A DNA stretch of 64,000 nt from Deltaproteobacteria bacterium (GCA_020853705.1 JADYYK010000146.1:1-64000); one strand, 5' to 3'. Numbered from the stretch's first letter, positions 19,468 through 32,544 are shown. The notes: generated by a model from the sequence alone, not told the origin. Numbers and translations are program-made.

Positions 19468-20940
19468 ATGGCCGACGCACCCCACCTCTACGAACAGCTG
19501 GCCGCCGATATTGCAGGCGCCATCACCCGCGGCGCCCTGCGCGCCGGCGAGCGCCTGCCCTCGGTGCGTCGGCTGTCCGAGCAGCGCGGCGTCAGCGTCG
19601 CCACCGTGCTGACCGCCTACCTGGCGCTGGAGAACCAGGGCCTCATCGAGACCCGCCCCAAGTCGGGCCACTTCGTGCGCGTGCGCCGCGCCAGCGCCCT
19701 GCTCGGCCCCACCGAGCCGCGTTCACGCGCCGGCGCCCCCGCCCGCGTCACCGTGGGCACCGGCGTGGCCGCGCTGCTGGCGGCCATGCGCGATCCCGCC
19801 ATCGTGCCGCTGGGCGCCGCCACGCTGTCGCCCGAGCTTCTGCCCATCGCGGCGCTGAACCGCATGATGGCCGCCATCTGCAAGGAGATGTCGACCGCGG
19901 GCGCCAGCTACGACGCGCCGCCCGGCCTGCCCACGCTGCGCCGCCAGCTGGCCCGCCGCGCGGTGACCTGGGGCGCCGAGCTGGGCGAGGCCGACTTCAT
20001 CACCACGGTGGGCGCCATGGAGGCGCTGCACATCGCGCTGCGCGCCACCACGCGCCCCGGCGACGCCATCGCGGTCGAGAGCCCGACCTACTTCGGCGTG
20101 CTGCAGCTCATCGAGGAGATGGGGCTGCGCGCCATCGAGATCCCGGTGCACCCGGTGAGCGGCCTCGACCTCGACGCCCTCGACGAGGCGCTGCGCACCC
20201 AGCGCCCGCGCGCCATCCTGTGCGTGCCCAACCTGCACAACCCGCTGGCCACCGTGATGTCCGACGACGCCAAGCAGCGCCTGTGGCGCCTCGGGCAGCG
20301 CCATGACGTGCCCATCATCGAGGACGACATCCACGGCGACCTGATGCACGACGGCACCCGGCCACGCCCGCTCAAGGCCTTCGATCGCGACGGCCGCGTG
20401 CTCCTGTGCGGCTCGGTGTCCAAGACGCTGGCGCCGGGCTACCGGGTCGGCTGGCTGGCCGCGGGGCGCTACCAGGACGCCGCCGAGCGCCTCAAGTTCT
20501 CGCAGTCGGTTGCGACCCCGACACTGCCGCAGATGGCGGTCGCCGAGTTCCTGGCCTCGGGCGGCTATGATCGCCACCTGCGCCGCCTGCGCCGTCAGCT
20601 CAGCGCGCAGGTCGCGCGCATGCGCGAGGCGGTGGCGCACAGCTTCCCGCCCGGCACCCGCGTCAGCGCCCCGGCCGGCGGCTTCGTGCTGTGGCTGGAG
20701 CTGCCCGCCGGCTGCGACGCGCTGGCCATCCAGGCGCGCGCGCTGGAGCACGGCGTCGCCGTCGCGCCCGGCCCCATCTTCTCGGCGCGCGGCCGCTTCG
20801 GCAGCTGCCTGCGCCTGTCGTGCGGCTTCCCCTGGTCACCGCGCCTGCAGGCCGCGGTCGACACCCTGGGTGCGCTGGCCGCCGCCGAGGCCGGCCGCAT
20901 CGGTCCCGGCGGCCGCAGCCGCCCCGGCGCCGCCAACTAG
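19468..20940 (+). CDS. MocR-family GntR regulator with aminotransferase-like domain
   Basis: A 490-residue fusion: an N-terminal GntR winged helix (LYEQLAADIAGAI ... LPSVRRLSEQRGVSVATVLTAY, residues about 5-70) and a fold-type I aminotransferase domain (about 110-470). PLP-site features are NLHNPLATV, the Asp in IIEDDIHGDL, and GSVSKTLAPGYRVGW with the Schiff-base Lys. Family members sense PLP-derived ligands or amino acids and control nearby transporters or enzymes. It is divergent from the EamA exporter and overlaps its own operator, so autoregulation plus control of the exporter is likely. The stop overlaps the convergent Kir gene by four bases. Confidence 0.88.
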   Translation: MADAPHLYEQLAADIAGAITRGALRAGERLPSVRRLSEQRGVSVATVLTAYLALENQGLIETRPKSGHFVRVRRASALLGPTEPRSRAGAPARVTVGTGVAALLAAMRDPAIVPLGAATLSPELLPIAALNRMMAAICKEMSTAGASYDAPPGLPTLRRQLARRAVTWGAELGEADFITTVGAMEALHIALRATTRPGDAIAVESPTYFGVLQLIEEMGLRAIEIPVHPVSGLDLDALDEALRTQRPRAILCVPNLHNPLATVMSDDAKQRLWRLGQRHDVPIIEDDIHGDLMHDGTRPRPLKAFDRDGRVLLCGSVSKTLAPGYRVGWLAAGRYQDAAERLKFSQSVATPTLPQMAVAEFLASGGYDRHLRRLRRQLSAQVARMREAVAHSFPPGTRVSAPAGGFVLWLELPAGCDALAIQARALEHGVAVAPGPIFSARGRFGSCLRLSCGFPWSPRLQAAVDTLGALAAAEAGRIGPGGRSRPGAAN

Positions 20941-21878
20941 CGATCGAGGGGTCTGGGGTAGGGGAACGCCTCGGTCGGCTGGGTCGGCTCGACGGCGTCG
21001 AACTTGCGCAGGTCCAGCAGCAGGCGCCCGTCGGGCAGCTCGCTCAGCACGTCGACGTGGCGCGCGCCCCACACCACGTCGGCCGCGTACCAGCGGTGGC
21101 GTGCGTGCAGGGCCTGCATCGAGGTCTCGTCGAGGCCGTTCAGCGAGGCCATGATCTCGACCTCCTCGGCCTGCATCTGCTCGGGGGTCATGCCCCACAG
21201 CGGGCTGCCCGGCTTGACCTGGTGCATCACGGTCCACGAGCGCGAGAACGCCGGCGAACGGTCGCGCGTCAGCTCGAGGTCGACCATGCGATAGAAGGTG
21301 CCGCCCTCGGGCGGGTGCTCGGTGCGCACCAGGGCCAGGCGCAGCTGGGCCTCGACCACCAGGTTGCCCCGGCGGTTGCCGGCGCGGAACGCCAGCGTGG
21401 GCACGCCCTGCATCGGGCTGATGACCAGCTTGCTGGTGAAGACCACCCGCGCGTTGGAGCGCGAGAACTTGGCGAACACCAGCCCGGTCGCCATCGCGGT
21501 CACCACCAGCGAGGTCACCGCCTCGACCACCACCACGGTGTTGGCCACCGCGGTCTCGGGATACATCGCGCCATAGCCGATGGTGCCCATGGTCTGCACG
21601 CTGAAGAAGAAGGCGTCCGACAGCGAGTGGTGGCGCGCGTGCGCGACCCCACCGAGCTCCATGTACAGCACCGCGAAGAAGAGGTTGAGCACCAGGAAGA
21701 CCCCGGTCAGGCCGAGCAGCGCGACCGACCAGCGCGCGCGCAGCACCGCGTGGTAGAGGTCGCGCAGCACCGTGGTCTCCTGGCCGACGACCACCACGTC
21801 GCCGCCGCTGGCGGCCACGGTCGCGCTGCCGGGGATCGCAGGGGTTCCCGGGGCGCCGGGGGCGGGTGCCGAGCTCAC
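20937..21878 (-). CDS. Inward-rectifier-type potassium channel (KirBac-like)
   Basis: A 313-residue channel: an N-terminal cytoplasmic segment, TM1 at about residues 51-72, pore helix and selectivity filter TIGYG (residues 99-103), TM2 at about 112-135, and a C-terminal cytoplasmic immunoglobulin-like domain (about 140-300) with the family's ARVVFTSKLVISPMQGVPTLAFRAGNRRGN start. It would conduct potassium out or in across the inner membrane. Start is GTG 21878 with GGTGG upstream. It is convergent with MocR and divergent from the OppA operon. Confidence 0.9.
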   Translation of the reverse strand: MSSAPAPGAPGTPAIPGSATVAASGGDVVVVGQETTVLRDLYHAVLRARWSVALLGLTGVFLVLNLFFAVLYMELGGVAHARHHSLSDAFFFSVQTMGTIGYGAMYPETAVANTVVVVEAVTSLVVTAMATGLVFAKFSRSNARVVFTSKLVISPMQGVPTLAFRAGNRRGNLVVEAQLRLALVRTEHPPEGGTFYRMVDLELTRDRSPAFSRSWTVMHQVKPGSPLWGMTPEQMQAEEVEIMASLNGLDETSMQALHARHRWYAADVVWGARHVDVLSELPDGRLLLDLRKFDAVEPTQPTEAFPYPRPLDR

Positions 21879-21945
21879 GCCACCACCTTGTGACGGGGCC
21901 CGCGAGCGGGCAACAAAACACCCTGATGTCCCGCGAACCTCGGGG

Positions 21946-21951
21946 TATAAC
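21946..21951 (+). promoter_or_regulatory. -10 element (TATAAC) for the oppA operon
   Basis: TATAAC ends seven bases before ATG 21959; no Shine-Dalgarno. Confidence 0.45.
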
Positions 21952-21958
21952 GCCGTTC

Positions 21959-24027
21959 ATGCGAGGGCTCCCCGTCGTGCTCGGCCTGCTGCTGGTGGCG
22001 GGCTGCGACGTCACCAAGGGCAAGTATTTCGGCCGCATCCGGCACCGCGCCGACACGCGCACGCTGTACTTCGGCAACTCCGCCGAGCCCGAGTTCATGG
22101 ATCCGGCGCGCCTGACCGCGGTCAACGACGGCAAGGTCGCCGACCAGTGCTTCGACGGCCTGACCGAGCTGGATCCGCAGACCGCGCTGCCCATCCCCGC
22201 GCTGGCCGAGCGCTGGGAGGTGTCCCCCGACTGGATGCACTTCACCTTCCACCTGCGCCCCGGCCTCAAGTTCTCCGACGGCCGCCCGCTGGAGGCCCGC
22301 GACGTGGTCTACAGCTGGGCCCGCGCGCTGCACCCGGCGTGGGCGGTGCGCGACGCCGAGGAGTTTTACAAGATCGACGGCGGCGAGGAGTGGAACGGCG
22401 GCAGGCTGCGCGGCCTGCGCGTGGCCACCCGCAAGCTGCAGCCCGGGCGGGTCGTGGTGGTCCAGCAGATCTCGCCCGCCGCCGCCGAGCCCAGCGACAG
22501 CACCCTGCGCAAGCCGCGGGCGCGCATCGAGGCGCGCACCGACCCCGACGCCGGCGCCAAGGTGGTGCACCGCTTCGGCCCCGGCGACGATCTGCTGGTG
22601 TTCGACGAGAGCCCCGACGGCAGCTGGCTGCACGTCTGGGAGTCGGTCTCGCTGGCGGGTGGCTGGGTGCGCGCCAGCGACGTGGTGCAGCCGGCCGCCG
22701 ACGTGGTCTACGTGGTCGAGGGGCTGGACGGCGCCCAGAAGGGCGTACGCGACTTCGCCTCGGGCAAGCAGCTGGCCTTGACCTCCAGCCTGCTGGCGGT
22801 GCGCGCCAAGGACGCCACCACGCTGGAGATCGACCTGGCCAAGCCGACGCTGTTCTGGCTGCTCCAGGTGGCCGACACCACCTTCCGCGTGGTCGATCGC
22901 TACACCCTGGATCGCCTGGGCGCCGAGTGGCACCGCCACGCCGGCGACTTCGTGTGCTCGGGCGCCTTCTGCCTGACCGAGTGGAAGCTGCGTGACTCGC
23001 TGACCCTGCTCAAGAACCCGCACTACTGGGACGCCGCGCGTACCCGGCTCGACAAGCTGGTGATGATGTCGATCGACGAGCAGGCCACCGCCACCGCGGT
23101 CTACTTCGACGGCCGCGTCGACATGCTGACCGCCAACAGCATCCCGGGCTCGATGCTGCCCAGGCTCAACGGCAGCATCGACGGCAAGCCCAAGGCCGAC
23201 TACATCCGCCTGCCTTACCTGGGCACCTACTTCTACGTGGTCAACGTCGACGAGAAGACCGGCCCGCCGGCGCTGAAGAACCGCGCCCTGCGCCGCGCCC
23301 TCGGCCTGGCGCTCGATCGCCGCGAGCTGCCCGCGCTGCTCAAGAGCGGCATCGTGCCGTGGAGCGCCAAGGTGCCGCTCGGCATGGAGCCCTTCACCGG
23401 CTACAGGAGCCCGCCCGGCCTCGACTTCGACCTCGTCGCCGCGAAGAAGGAGCTGGAGCAGGCCCGGCGCGAGCTCGGCGGCAGCATCCCGCGCATCACC
23501 ATCCGCATCAACACCGGCGTCGAGCAGCACCAGATCATCGCCGAGTGGGTGCAGGGCCAGTGGAAGAAGCACCTCGGCCTCGACATCGGCCTGGAGTCGC
23601 AGGAGTGGAAGACGATGCTCAAGGCGCTGCGCCAGCACGACTTCGACATCATGCGCATGGGCGGCATCGCCTCGATGCCGGAGCCCGAGGACTTCGTCGG
23701 CGACAACTACCGCAAGGGCAGCCCCAACAACCAGCCGGGCTGGAGCTCCGACGAGTACATGGCGCTGCTCACCAAGCAGCAGCTCGAGCCCGATCGTGCC
23801 AAGCGCAACCAGTACATCTACGAGATGGAGAAGCTGGTGCTCGACGAGGGCGTCAACATCCCGCTCTACACCTACGTGCAACACCACCTGGTCAAGCCCT
23901 ACGTGTGCAACGCGCCGCACAACATCCTCGACAAGATCGCGCTCAAGTACGTGTGGATCGACTTCACCTACAAGTGTGAGGGCGCGGCGCCGCGGCCCAC
24001 GCTCGAGGGCCAGGGGAGCATCACGCC

Positions 24028-24031
<4 letters not shown>
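21959..24031 (+). CDS. oppA: Peptide-binding lipoprotein (OppA-type) with inserted SH3-like domain
   Basis: A 690-residue solute-binding lipoprotein of family 5 (lipobox LVAGC, Cys16). The first part is normal: FGNSAEPEFMDPARLTA, FTFHLRPGLKFSDGRPLEARDVVYSWAR. The usual YxIxGAxxxN region is interrupted, and residues about 186-243 form a compact beta segment with the bacterial SH3 pattern (IEARTDPDAGAKVVHRF ... GSWLHVWE ... GWVRASDV); the normal OppA sequence resumes near residue 250. The C-terminal lobe ends before EGAAPRPTLEGQG. It delivers oligopeptides or similar ligands to OppB/OppC. The stop overlaps the ATG of oppB (ATGA). Confidence 0.85.
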
Positions 24032-24944
<913 letters not shown>

Positions 24945-24948
<4 letters not shown>

Positions 24949-25871
24949 GCGCGACCCCGATGCTGACCGGCGTCGCCGCGGCGGCGCCCCCGCGCAGCCC
25001 GTGGCGCGAGGCCTGGCTGCGCCTGCGGCGCAACCGCGTCGCGGTGGCCTGTGGCCTCTTGCTGATCGGGATCGTGCTGTTCTCGATCGCCGGGCCGGTG
25101 CTCGTGAAGGCGACCTGGGGCTACACCTTCGACAGCATGAACGTGGCCTATGGCGCCCATGGGCCGAGCCTCCGGCACTGGTTCGGCACCGATGCGCTGG
25201 GGCGCGACCTCATGGTGCGCGTGATGTATGGCGGCAAGATCGCGCTCGGGCTGGGCATCATCGCGACCGCGATCACCACCGTCATCGGCGTCATCTGGGG
25301 CGGCGTGGCCGGCTATGTCGGCGGCCACATCGACAACGCGATGATGCGCGTGGTCGACGTCCTGTATGCCCTGCCCCTGCTGGTCATCATCATCGCCATC
25401 CAGGCCTCGCTGGCGGCCAAGTTCAAGAGCCCCGACGCCCGCCTGGTCCTGATGTTCATCCTCATCGGCTGCCTGAGCTGGCTGACCATCGCGCGCATCG
25501 TGCGTGGCCAGATCCTGTCCCTGAAGAACCGTGAGTTCGTCGAGGCCGCGCGCGCGGTCGGGGCGCCGGGGTCGCGCATCCTGTTCCGCCACCTGGTGCC
25601 CAACACCCTGGGCCCGGTCATCGTGTACGCCACGGCGTCGATCCCCGGCATCATGCTGACCGAGGCCTTCCTGTCCTTCCTGGGCCTCGGCGTGCAGCCG
25701 CCGCGCTCGAGCTGGGGCGTGCTGATCAGCGACGGCTCGAAGCAGCTCCTGGTGTACCCGTGGATGCTGATCTTCCCCGGGCTGGTCATGGCCTTGACCA
25801 TCCTGGCGCTGAACTTCCTGGGTGACGGCCTGCGCGACGCGCTCGATCCGCAGACGCGAAAGGTGGGGTGA
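24945..25871 (+). CDS. oppC: Peptide ABC transporter permease OppC
   Basis: A 308-residue permease of the OppC/DppC type. The N-terminal cytoplasmic segment is followed by helix 1 (VAVACGLLLIGIVLFSIAG), a periplasmic loop ending in HWFGTDALGRDLMVRVMYGG, the EAA loop REFVEAARAVGAPGSRILFRH, and the C-terminal FLSFLGLGVQPPRSSWGVL and GDGLRDALDPQTRK. Both ends overlap neighbours (oppB, decarboxylase). OppD/OppF ATPases are absent from the window, so a shared ATPase elsewhere is expected. Confidence 0.9.
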
Positions 25872-27382
25872 GCGCAGCGCGAGCGGAGGCCGCCGACGCC
25901 GCGCGCGCGACGCGGCTCGCCGCCGCGTACGACCCGGCGCGCTTTCGCGCCGACGGCGAGGCGGTGGTCGCGCTGCTGGCGGAGGCGCTGGCCAGCGCGC
26001 AGCGACGCCAGGGCGCGGTGTTGCCCTGGGCGGCGCCCGAGGCGGCGGCGCGCGCGTGGGCGCACGACTTCGCGCAGCCCGACGCCGGCGGCGCGCGCGA
26101 GCTGCTGGCCCGGGTCGTTGCCGGGTCGCACCACCTGCACCACCCGCGTTATGTCGGTCACCAGGTCACAGCGCCGCTGCCGCTGGCGGCGCTGTGCGAT
26201 CTGGTCAGCGCCTATCTCAACAACGGCATGGCGGTGTACGAGATGGGCCCGGTGGCCACCGCGATGGAGCGCGCGGTGATCGAGTGGATGGCCGCGCGCA
26301 TCGGCTTCGCCGTCAACCCTGGCGGGCCGGGCGGCGCTGGCGGGGTGCTGACCTCGGGCGGCTCGGCGGGCAACCTGACCGCGCTGCTGGCGGCGCGCCA
26401 GGCCGGCGCCGGCTTCGATGTCTGGCAGCGCGGCCTCACCACCGGGCAGCCGCTGGCGGTGCTGGCGGCCGAGACCACGCACTACTCGGTGGCGCGCGCC
26501 GCCGAGATCATGGGGCTCGGCGCCGAGGGCGTCTTCCCGGTGCCGGTGGACGCCGCGTTCCAGCTGCGCGCCGAGGCCCTGCCGGCGGCGCTGGCGACGG
26601 CCGAGCGCGCCGGGCGTCGCGTCATCGCGGTGGTCGCCAGCGCGGGGTCGACCGCGACCGGCGCCATCGATCCGTTGCCGGCCATCGCCGACTTCGCCGA
26701 GGCGCACCGGCTGTGGCTGCACGTCGACGCCGCCCACGGTGGCAGCGCGCTGACCTCGGCGCACGAGCGCGCGCGCCTGCGCGGCATCGAGCGCGCCGAC
26801 TCGGTGGTGTGGGACGCGCACAAGATGATGCTGGTGCCCTCCCTGGTGACCGGCGTCATCTTCCGCGACGCCGCGCGCGGCCACGCGGCCTTCGCGCAGC
26901 AGGCGGACTACCTGTTCAGGGACAGCAGCGACGAGCTGCCACCGTGGTGGGACGTCGGGCTGCGCACCCTGGAGTGCACCAAGCTGATGATGGCGCTCAA
27001 GGTCTATGTCGCGCTGCGCGTGCATGGCGAGGCCTTCTTCGGCGACTACGTCGATCACGTCTTCGCGCTGGCGCGGCGCTTCGCGGCGCGGCTGTCCGCG
27101 GCGCCCGACTTCGAGCTGGCGCTGGCGCCGGCGCAGAACATCGTGTGCTTCCGCCACACGCCCGCCGGGGTCGCCGCGGCCGACCTCGACGCGCTGCAAG
27201 CGCGGGTGCGCGATCGCGTCATCCAGGCCGGCCAGGCCTACCTGGTCAAGACCGGGCTGCCCGCCGGCGTCTTCCTGCGCACCACCATCATCAACCCGCT
27301 GACCACCGACGCCGATCTCGACGCCGTGCTGGACGCGGTGCGCGCCGCGGCCCGACCGGCCCCGCAGGCCCCACCCGCCTGA
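25868..27382 (+). CDS. Group II PLP-dependent amino-acid decarboxylase
   Basis: A 504-residue PLP enzyme of the group II decarboxylase family (PF00282). TSGGSAGNLTALLAAR is the cofactor-phosphate loop, HVDAAHGGSA holds the Asp and Ala that contact the PLP ring, and WDAHKMM carries the Schiff-base Lys. Known members decarboxylate aromatic amino acids, glutamate, diaminobutyrate or lysine-type substrates; which applies here cannot be told from motifs. GTG 25868 overlaps the oppC stop, so it belongs to the peptide-uptake operon, suggesting that imported amino acids are its feed. A suppressor-of-fused-domain gene follows after one base. Confidence 0.85.
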   Translation: MSAARAEAADAARATRLAAAYDPARFRADGEAVVALLAEALASAQRRQGAVLPWAAPEAAARAWAHDFAQPDAGGARELLARVVAGSHHLHHPRYVGHQVTAPLPLAALCDLVSAYLNNGMAVYEMGPVATAMERAVIEWMAARIGFAVNPGGPGGAGGVLTSGGSAGNLTALLAARQAGAGFDVWQRGLTTGQPLAVLAAETTHYSVARAAEIMGLGAEGVFPVPVDAAFQLRAEALPAALATAERAGRRVIAVVASAGSTATGAIDPLPAIADFAEAHRLWLHVDAAHGGSALTSAHERARLRGIERADSVVWDAHKMMLVPSLVTGVIFRDAARGHAAFAQQADYLFRDSSDELPPWWDVGLRTLECTKLMMALKVYVALRVHGEAFFGDYVDHVFALARRFAARLSAAPDFELALAPAQNIVCFRHTPAGVAAADLDALQARVRDRVIQAGQAYLVKTGLPAGVFLRTTIINPLTTDADLDAVLDAVRAAARPAPQAPPA

Positions 27383-27383
27383 C

Positions 27384-28406
27384 ATGGCCGACTCCAGCGA
27401 CAGCCCACGCCGCCCTGCCGTGCTGCCCGAGCTCGAGCGCCGCCTGGCCGAGCTCTACCCGGGGCAGGCCCCGCACGACGCCGCCCCCTCGGGCACCCAC
27501 GACTACCCCATCGATCTCATCCGCGTCCACGCCAGCGGCCACGGCGCACCGCACTGGCACCACGTCAGCTATGGCCTCAGCGAGTCGGGCCACGACTTCG
27601 AGCTGACGCTGCGCCTGGCGCGGACCGCCACCGAGCGTGAGCCGCCGCGCTGGGGCGCCGCGGTGCTGCTCGAGCTGTCGCGCTATGTCGCCGAGTCGGG
27701 CCGCGCGCTGCACGCCGACGATCACCTGGCGCCGCGCTGGCGCGACCTGCCCGGGGCCGAGCCGACCGAGATCCGCGCCTTCGTGCTGGTGCCCGATCCC
27801 GAGCTGCCCGCGCTCGGCCAGGGCCAGGTCGCGCTGCTGCAGGTGGTCGGCATCACCACGGACGAGAGCGCCCTGCTCGACAGCCCGGCGGCGGTAGTCC
27901 CCCTGCTGGCCGCGCTGCGCGAGCGCAGCCCGCTGCTCATCACGGATCTGCGCCGGGCCTCGCTGCTGGATGACCCTGTCCAGGCCGAGGCGCTGGCGCG
28001 TGCCACCGGCACCGCGCTGCCGGTCGGGGCGCTCATCGATCCTCACCTGGTGCTGCGCCGCACCGGCGTGGGCACCCGACGGACGGTCGAGATCAGCCTG
28101 GGCGCCCAGGTGGTGCCCGCGCTGCTGCGCACCGCACAGGCGGCCTTGCCGCGCGGTCAGCAGGTCATGCTGGTCGGTGGGCGCGGCGCCCTGGTCGTGC
28201 TGCGCCCGGCGCCGGCGACCGCGCTGCACCTGGAACCCGATGGGGTCGTGCTCGACCTCGGGCCCGACGACGTCGGCGCCCTGGCCGGCGCGCTGCAGCC
28301 GACACGGGGCCGCTACCAGCTGGCGACGCTGCCCGAGCTGACCTTCGAGGTCGTCCCCTTCGAGATCCGCGACGCCGCAGGCACCCTGCTCCGCACTCTG
28401 GGCTGA
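27384..28406 (+). CDS. Suppressor-of-fused (SUFU) domain protein
   Basis: A 340-residue protein with the bacterial SUFU-like domain (PF05076) at about residues 20-200: YPIDLIRVHASGHGAPHWHHVSYGLSESG followed by DFELTLRL, and FVLVPDPELPA. In bacteria these domains occur in immunity proteins to polymorphic toxins and in unassigned cytosolic proteins. No toxin gene is nearby, so an immunity role is not supported here. The C-terminal part (about 200-340) is not recognised. It ends the oppA-oppB-oppC-decarboxylase unit. Confidence 0.75.
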   Translation: MADSSDSPRRPAVLPELERRLAELYPGQAPHDAAPSGTHDYPIDLIRVHASGHGAPHWHHVSYGLSESGHDFELTLRLARTATEREPPRWGAAVLLELSRYVAESGRALHADDHLAPRWRDLPGAEPTEIRAFVLVPDPELPALGQGQVALLQVVGITTDESALLDSPAAVVPLLAALRERSPLLITDLRRASLLDDPVQAEALARATGTALPVGALIDPHLVLRRTGVGTRRTVEISLGAQVVPALLRTAQAALPRGQQVMLVGGRGALVVLRPAPATALHLEPDGVVLDLGPDDVGALAGALQPTRGRYQLATLPELTFEVVPFEIRDAAGTLLRTLG

Positions 28407-28468
28407 CGCGCCGGCAGTCCCTGTTGCCTGCCGCCTGTTTCCTGTCGCCCGTGCCTGTCGTGCGGTCC

Positions 28469-28816
28469 TCAGTCGACGCTGGCGTCGCCGGTCGGGCTGG
28501 GCTCGGGCGACGGCGCGGTCGGCGCGGCGCCGCCGTCGCCGTCGCCGCCGGGCCCGGGAGCGCTGGGGTCGTGGGGCTTGCTCTTGACGCCGGTGCAGAT
28601 GAGGAACTGTTCGCAGTCGCCCTTGGCGATCTCGTCACAGCGCTCCATCTCGTTCTTGGCCTCGGGCGGCATCTCGCGGCAGGCGCGCTCGGGGTTGGGC
28701 TTGGCCTCGTCACAGGCCAGATAGCGCTCGACCCGGCGCACGCACTCGCTCTTCTTCTTGCAGCCGGACGTCAGCGCGGCGGTGGCAAACAGGCTGACAA
28801 GGACCCACATTCGCAT
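28469..28816 (-). CDS. Cys-rich small lipoprotein
   Basis: A 115-residue lipoprotein: signal to ALTSGC, then a domain with seven more Cys in pattern C-x7-9-C pairs (KSECVRRVERYLAC, ERACREM, MERCDEI, GDCEQFLIC), giving likely disulphides, and a Pro/Gly/Ser-rich acidic tail. ATG 28816 was chosen for the GGAGGAG eight bases upstream. Function unknown; similar Cys-stapled lipoproteins are common in myxobacteria. Confidence 0.7.
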   Translation of the reverse strand: MRMWVLVSLFATAALTSGCKKKSECVRRVERYLACDEAKPNPERACREMPPEAKNEMERCDEIAKGDCEQFLICTGVKSKPHDPSAPGPGGDGDGGAAPTAPSPEPSPTGDASVD

Positions 28817-28958
28817 CGCTGACTCCTCCGCAAGCTGCGGCAATTCTAGCACTTTTCGCGTACAGAACGAAAGGAGTCAGGGCGCGTATATCTCTCCATC
28901 GTCGCAACGACCAACGCCGCGACGACAACCACCAAGCAGGACCAAGGAGACGACCGAC

Positions 28959-29246
28959 ATGAAGAAGCTCGCCGCCATGATCGCCCTCGCGCTGACCACC
29001 GCCATCGCCGTGCCGGCCATGGCCCAGCGCAACGGTGCCAAGGCGACGCCTGCCAAGGCCGCCACCAAGCCCGCCAAGGCGAAGGTGCAGAACATGACCT
29101 TCGACCCCCTGGAGATGCAGGGCACCATCGGCGGCCCCGATGGCCTCATCGGCACCGTCGCGGGCAGCGAGAAGTTCGAGGCCTTCAAGCTGGTGCGCAC
29201 GACCTTCTATGACAAGCTGGTGAAGTCCACCGAGCGCTTCGAGTAG
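28959..29246 (+). CDS. Small exported protein, unknown function
   Basis: A 95-residue exported protein: a signal peptide (MKKLAAMIALALTTAIAVPA, cleavage after AMA), a Lys/Ala/Pro-rich stretch, then a short conserved-looking region MTFDPLEMQGTIGGPDG and LVRTTFYDKLVKSTERFE. No Cys. AAGGAGA at 28944 supports ATG 28959. No known family. Confidence 0.65.
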   Translation: MKKLAAMIALALTTAIAVPAMAQRNGAKATPAKAATKPAKAKVQNMTFDPLEMQGTIGGPDGLIGTVAGSEKFEAFKLVRTTFYDKLVKSTERFE

Positions 29247-29329
29247 CGCCGAAGGCGCGTACTCGAAGCGCGAGTCCGACTCCGGTTTGCTGCGCTTCGA
29301 GGAGCCCCGACCGCCCAAGGTCCTGCGCC

Positions 29330-29833
29330 TCAGTCGTCTTCTTCGGCCTTCCCAGCCACCACCGGTCGCCCGTCGTCATCCCTGGCCGCCTCGGCGCGAC
29401 GCTCGCGCTGGCGTGCCGCGGCGACCTCGCGCCGGTCGAGCTGACGCTGGTGGGCCTCGCGCTCGCGTGACACCGCCGCCAGCGCCTCGCGCGCGGCGGT
29501 AACCCGGGCCGCGGCCCGCCCCACTTGCTCCTCGGCGCCGCGCAGCTCGGCGGCGCGCTGGACCCAGATCTCCGCCAGACGCTCCTCGCGGGCCCGCAGC
29601 GACACCAGCTCGCGCGCGGCGCGGGGTACCGTGCGAACCCGCTCTTCGCGAGCGGCCGCGAGGAGCGACCTGGCATCTTTCTCGGCACTTGCGGCGCCAA
29701 GGTGCAGCGCCTCGGCAGCCGTGGCCGCGGCCACCGCCTGCGCCAGCGCCAGCTCGGCCTGGTCCTCCGAGGCCTGCTCCAGACGCACCAACGTTTGCAG
29801 CGCGCTGGCCTCGCCCCCGTCCCGACCGGCCAT
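29330..29833 (-). CDS. Coiled-coil protein (FliJ/YscO-like appearance)
   Basis: A 167-residue soluble protein that is almost wholly alpha-helical and Ala/Glu/Arg-rich, with heptad-like hydrophobic spacing (LQTLVRLEQASEDQAELALA). Length and composition resemble FliJ/YscO stalk-chaperone proteins of flagellar and type III export, but no other export gene is present, so this is weak. TATCAT five bases before ATG 29833 overlaps the divergent kinase promoter. Confidence 0.5.
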   Translation of the reverse strand: MAGRDGGEASALQTLVRLEQASEDQAELALAQAVAAATAAEALHLGAASAEKDARSLLAAAREERVRTVPRAARELVSLRAREERLAEIWVQRAAELRGAEEQVGRAAARVTAAREALAAVSREREAHQRQLDRREVAAARQRERRAEAARDDDGRPVVAGKAEEDD

Positions 29834-29838
29834 TCCCA

Positions 29839-29848
29839 ATGATACACT
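29839..29848. promoter_or_regulatory. Overlapping divergent -10 elements
   Basis: TATCAT (minus strand, 29844-29839) is five bases before ATG 29833 and TACACT (plus, 29843-29848) is ten bases before ATG 29859. The two hexamers share two bases, so only one RNA polymerase can occupy the site at once. Confidence 0.45.
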
Positions 29849-29858
29849 GACGTGGCCG

Positions 29859-32509
<2,651 letters not shown>

Positions 32510-32510
<1 letters not shown>

Positions 32511-32544
32511 GGTCCGAGGTCCGAGGTCCGAGGTCCGAGGTCTG
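32510..32544. repeat. Tandem AGGTCCG heptamers after the kinase gene
   Basis: Four perfect AGGTCCG copies and one variant (AGGTCTG) start on the last base of the kinase stop codon. Non-coding; role unknown. Confidence 0.75.

Noticed and set aside
27384-28406. SUFU protein as toxin immunity gene
   Set aside because: No polymorphic toxin, Rhs or secretion gene is nearby; the gene is coupled to a decarboxylase and peptide transport.
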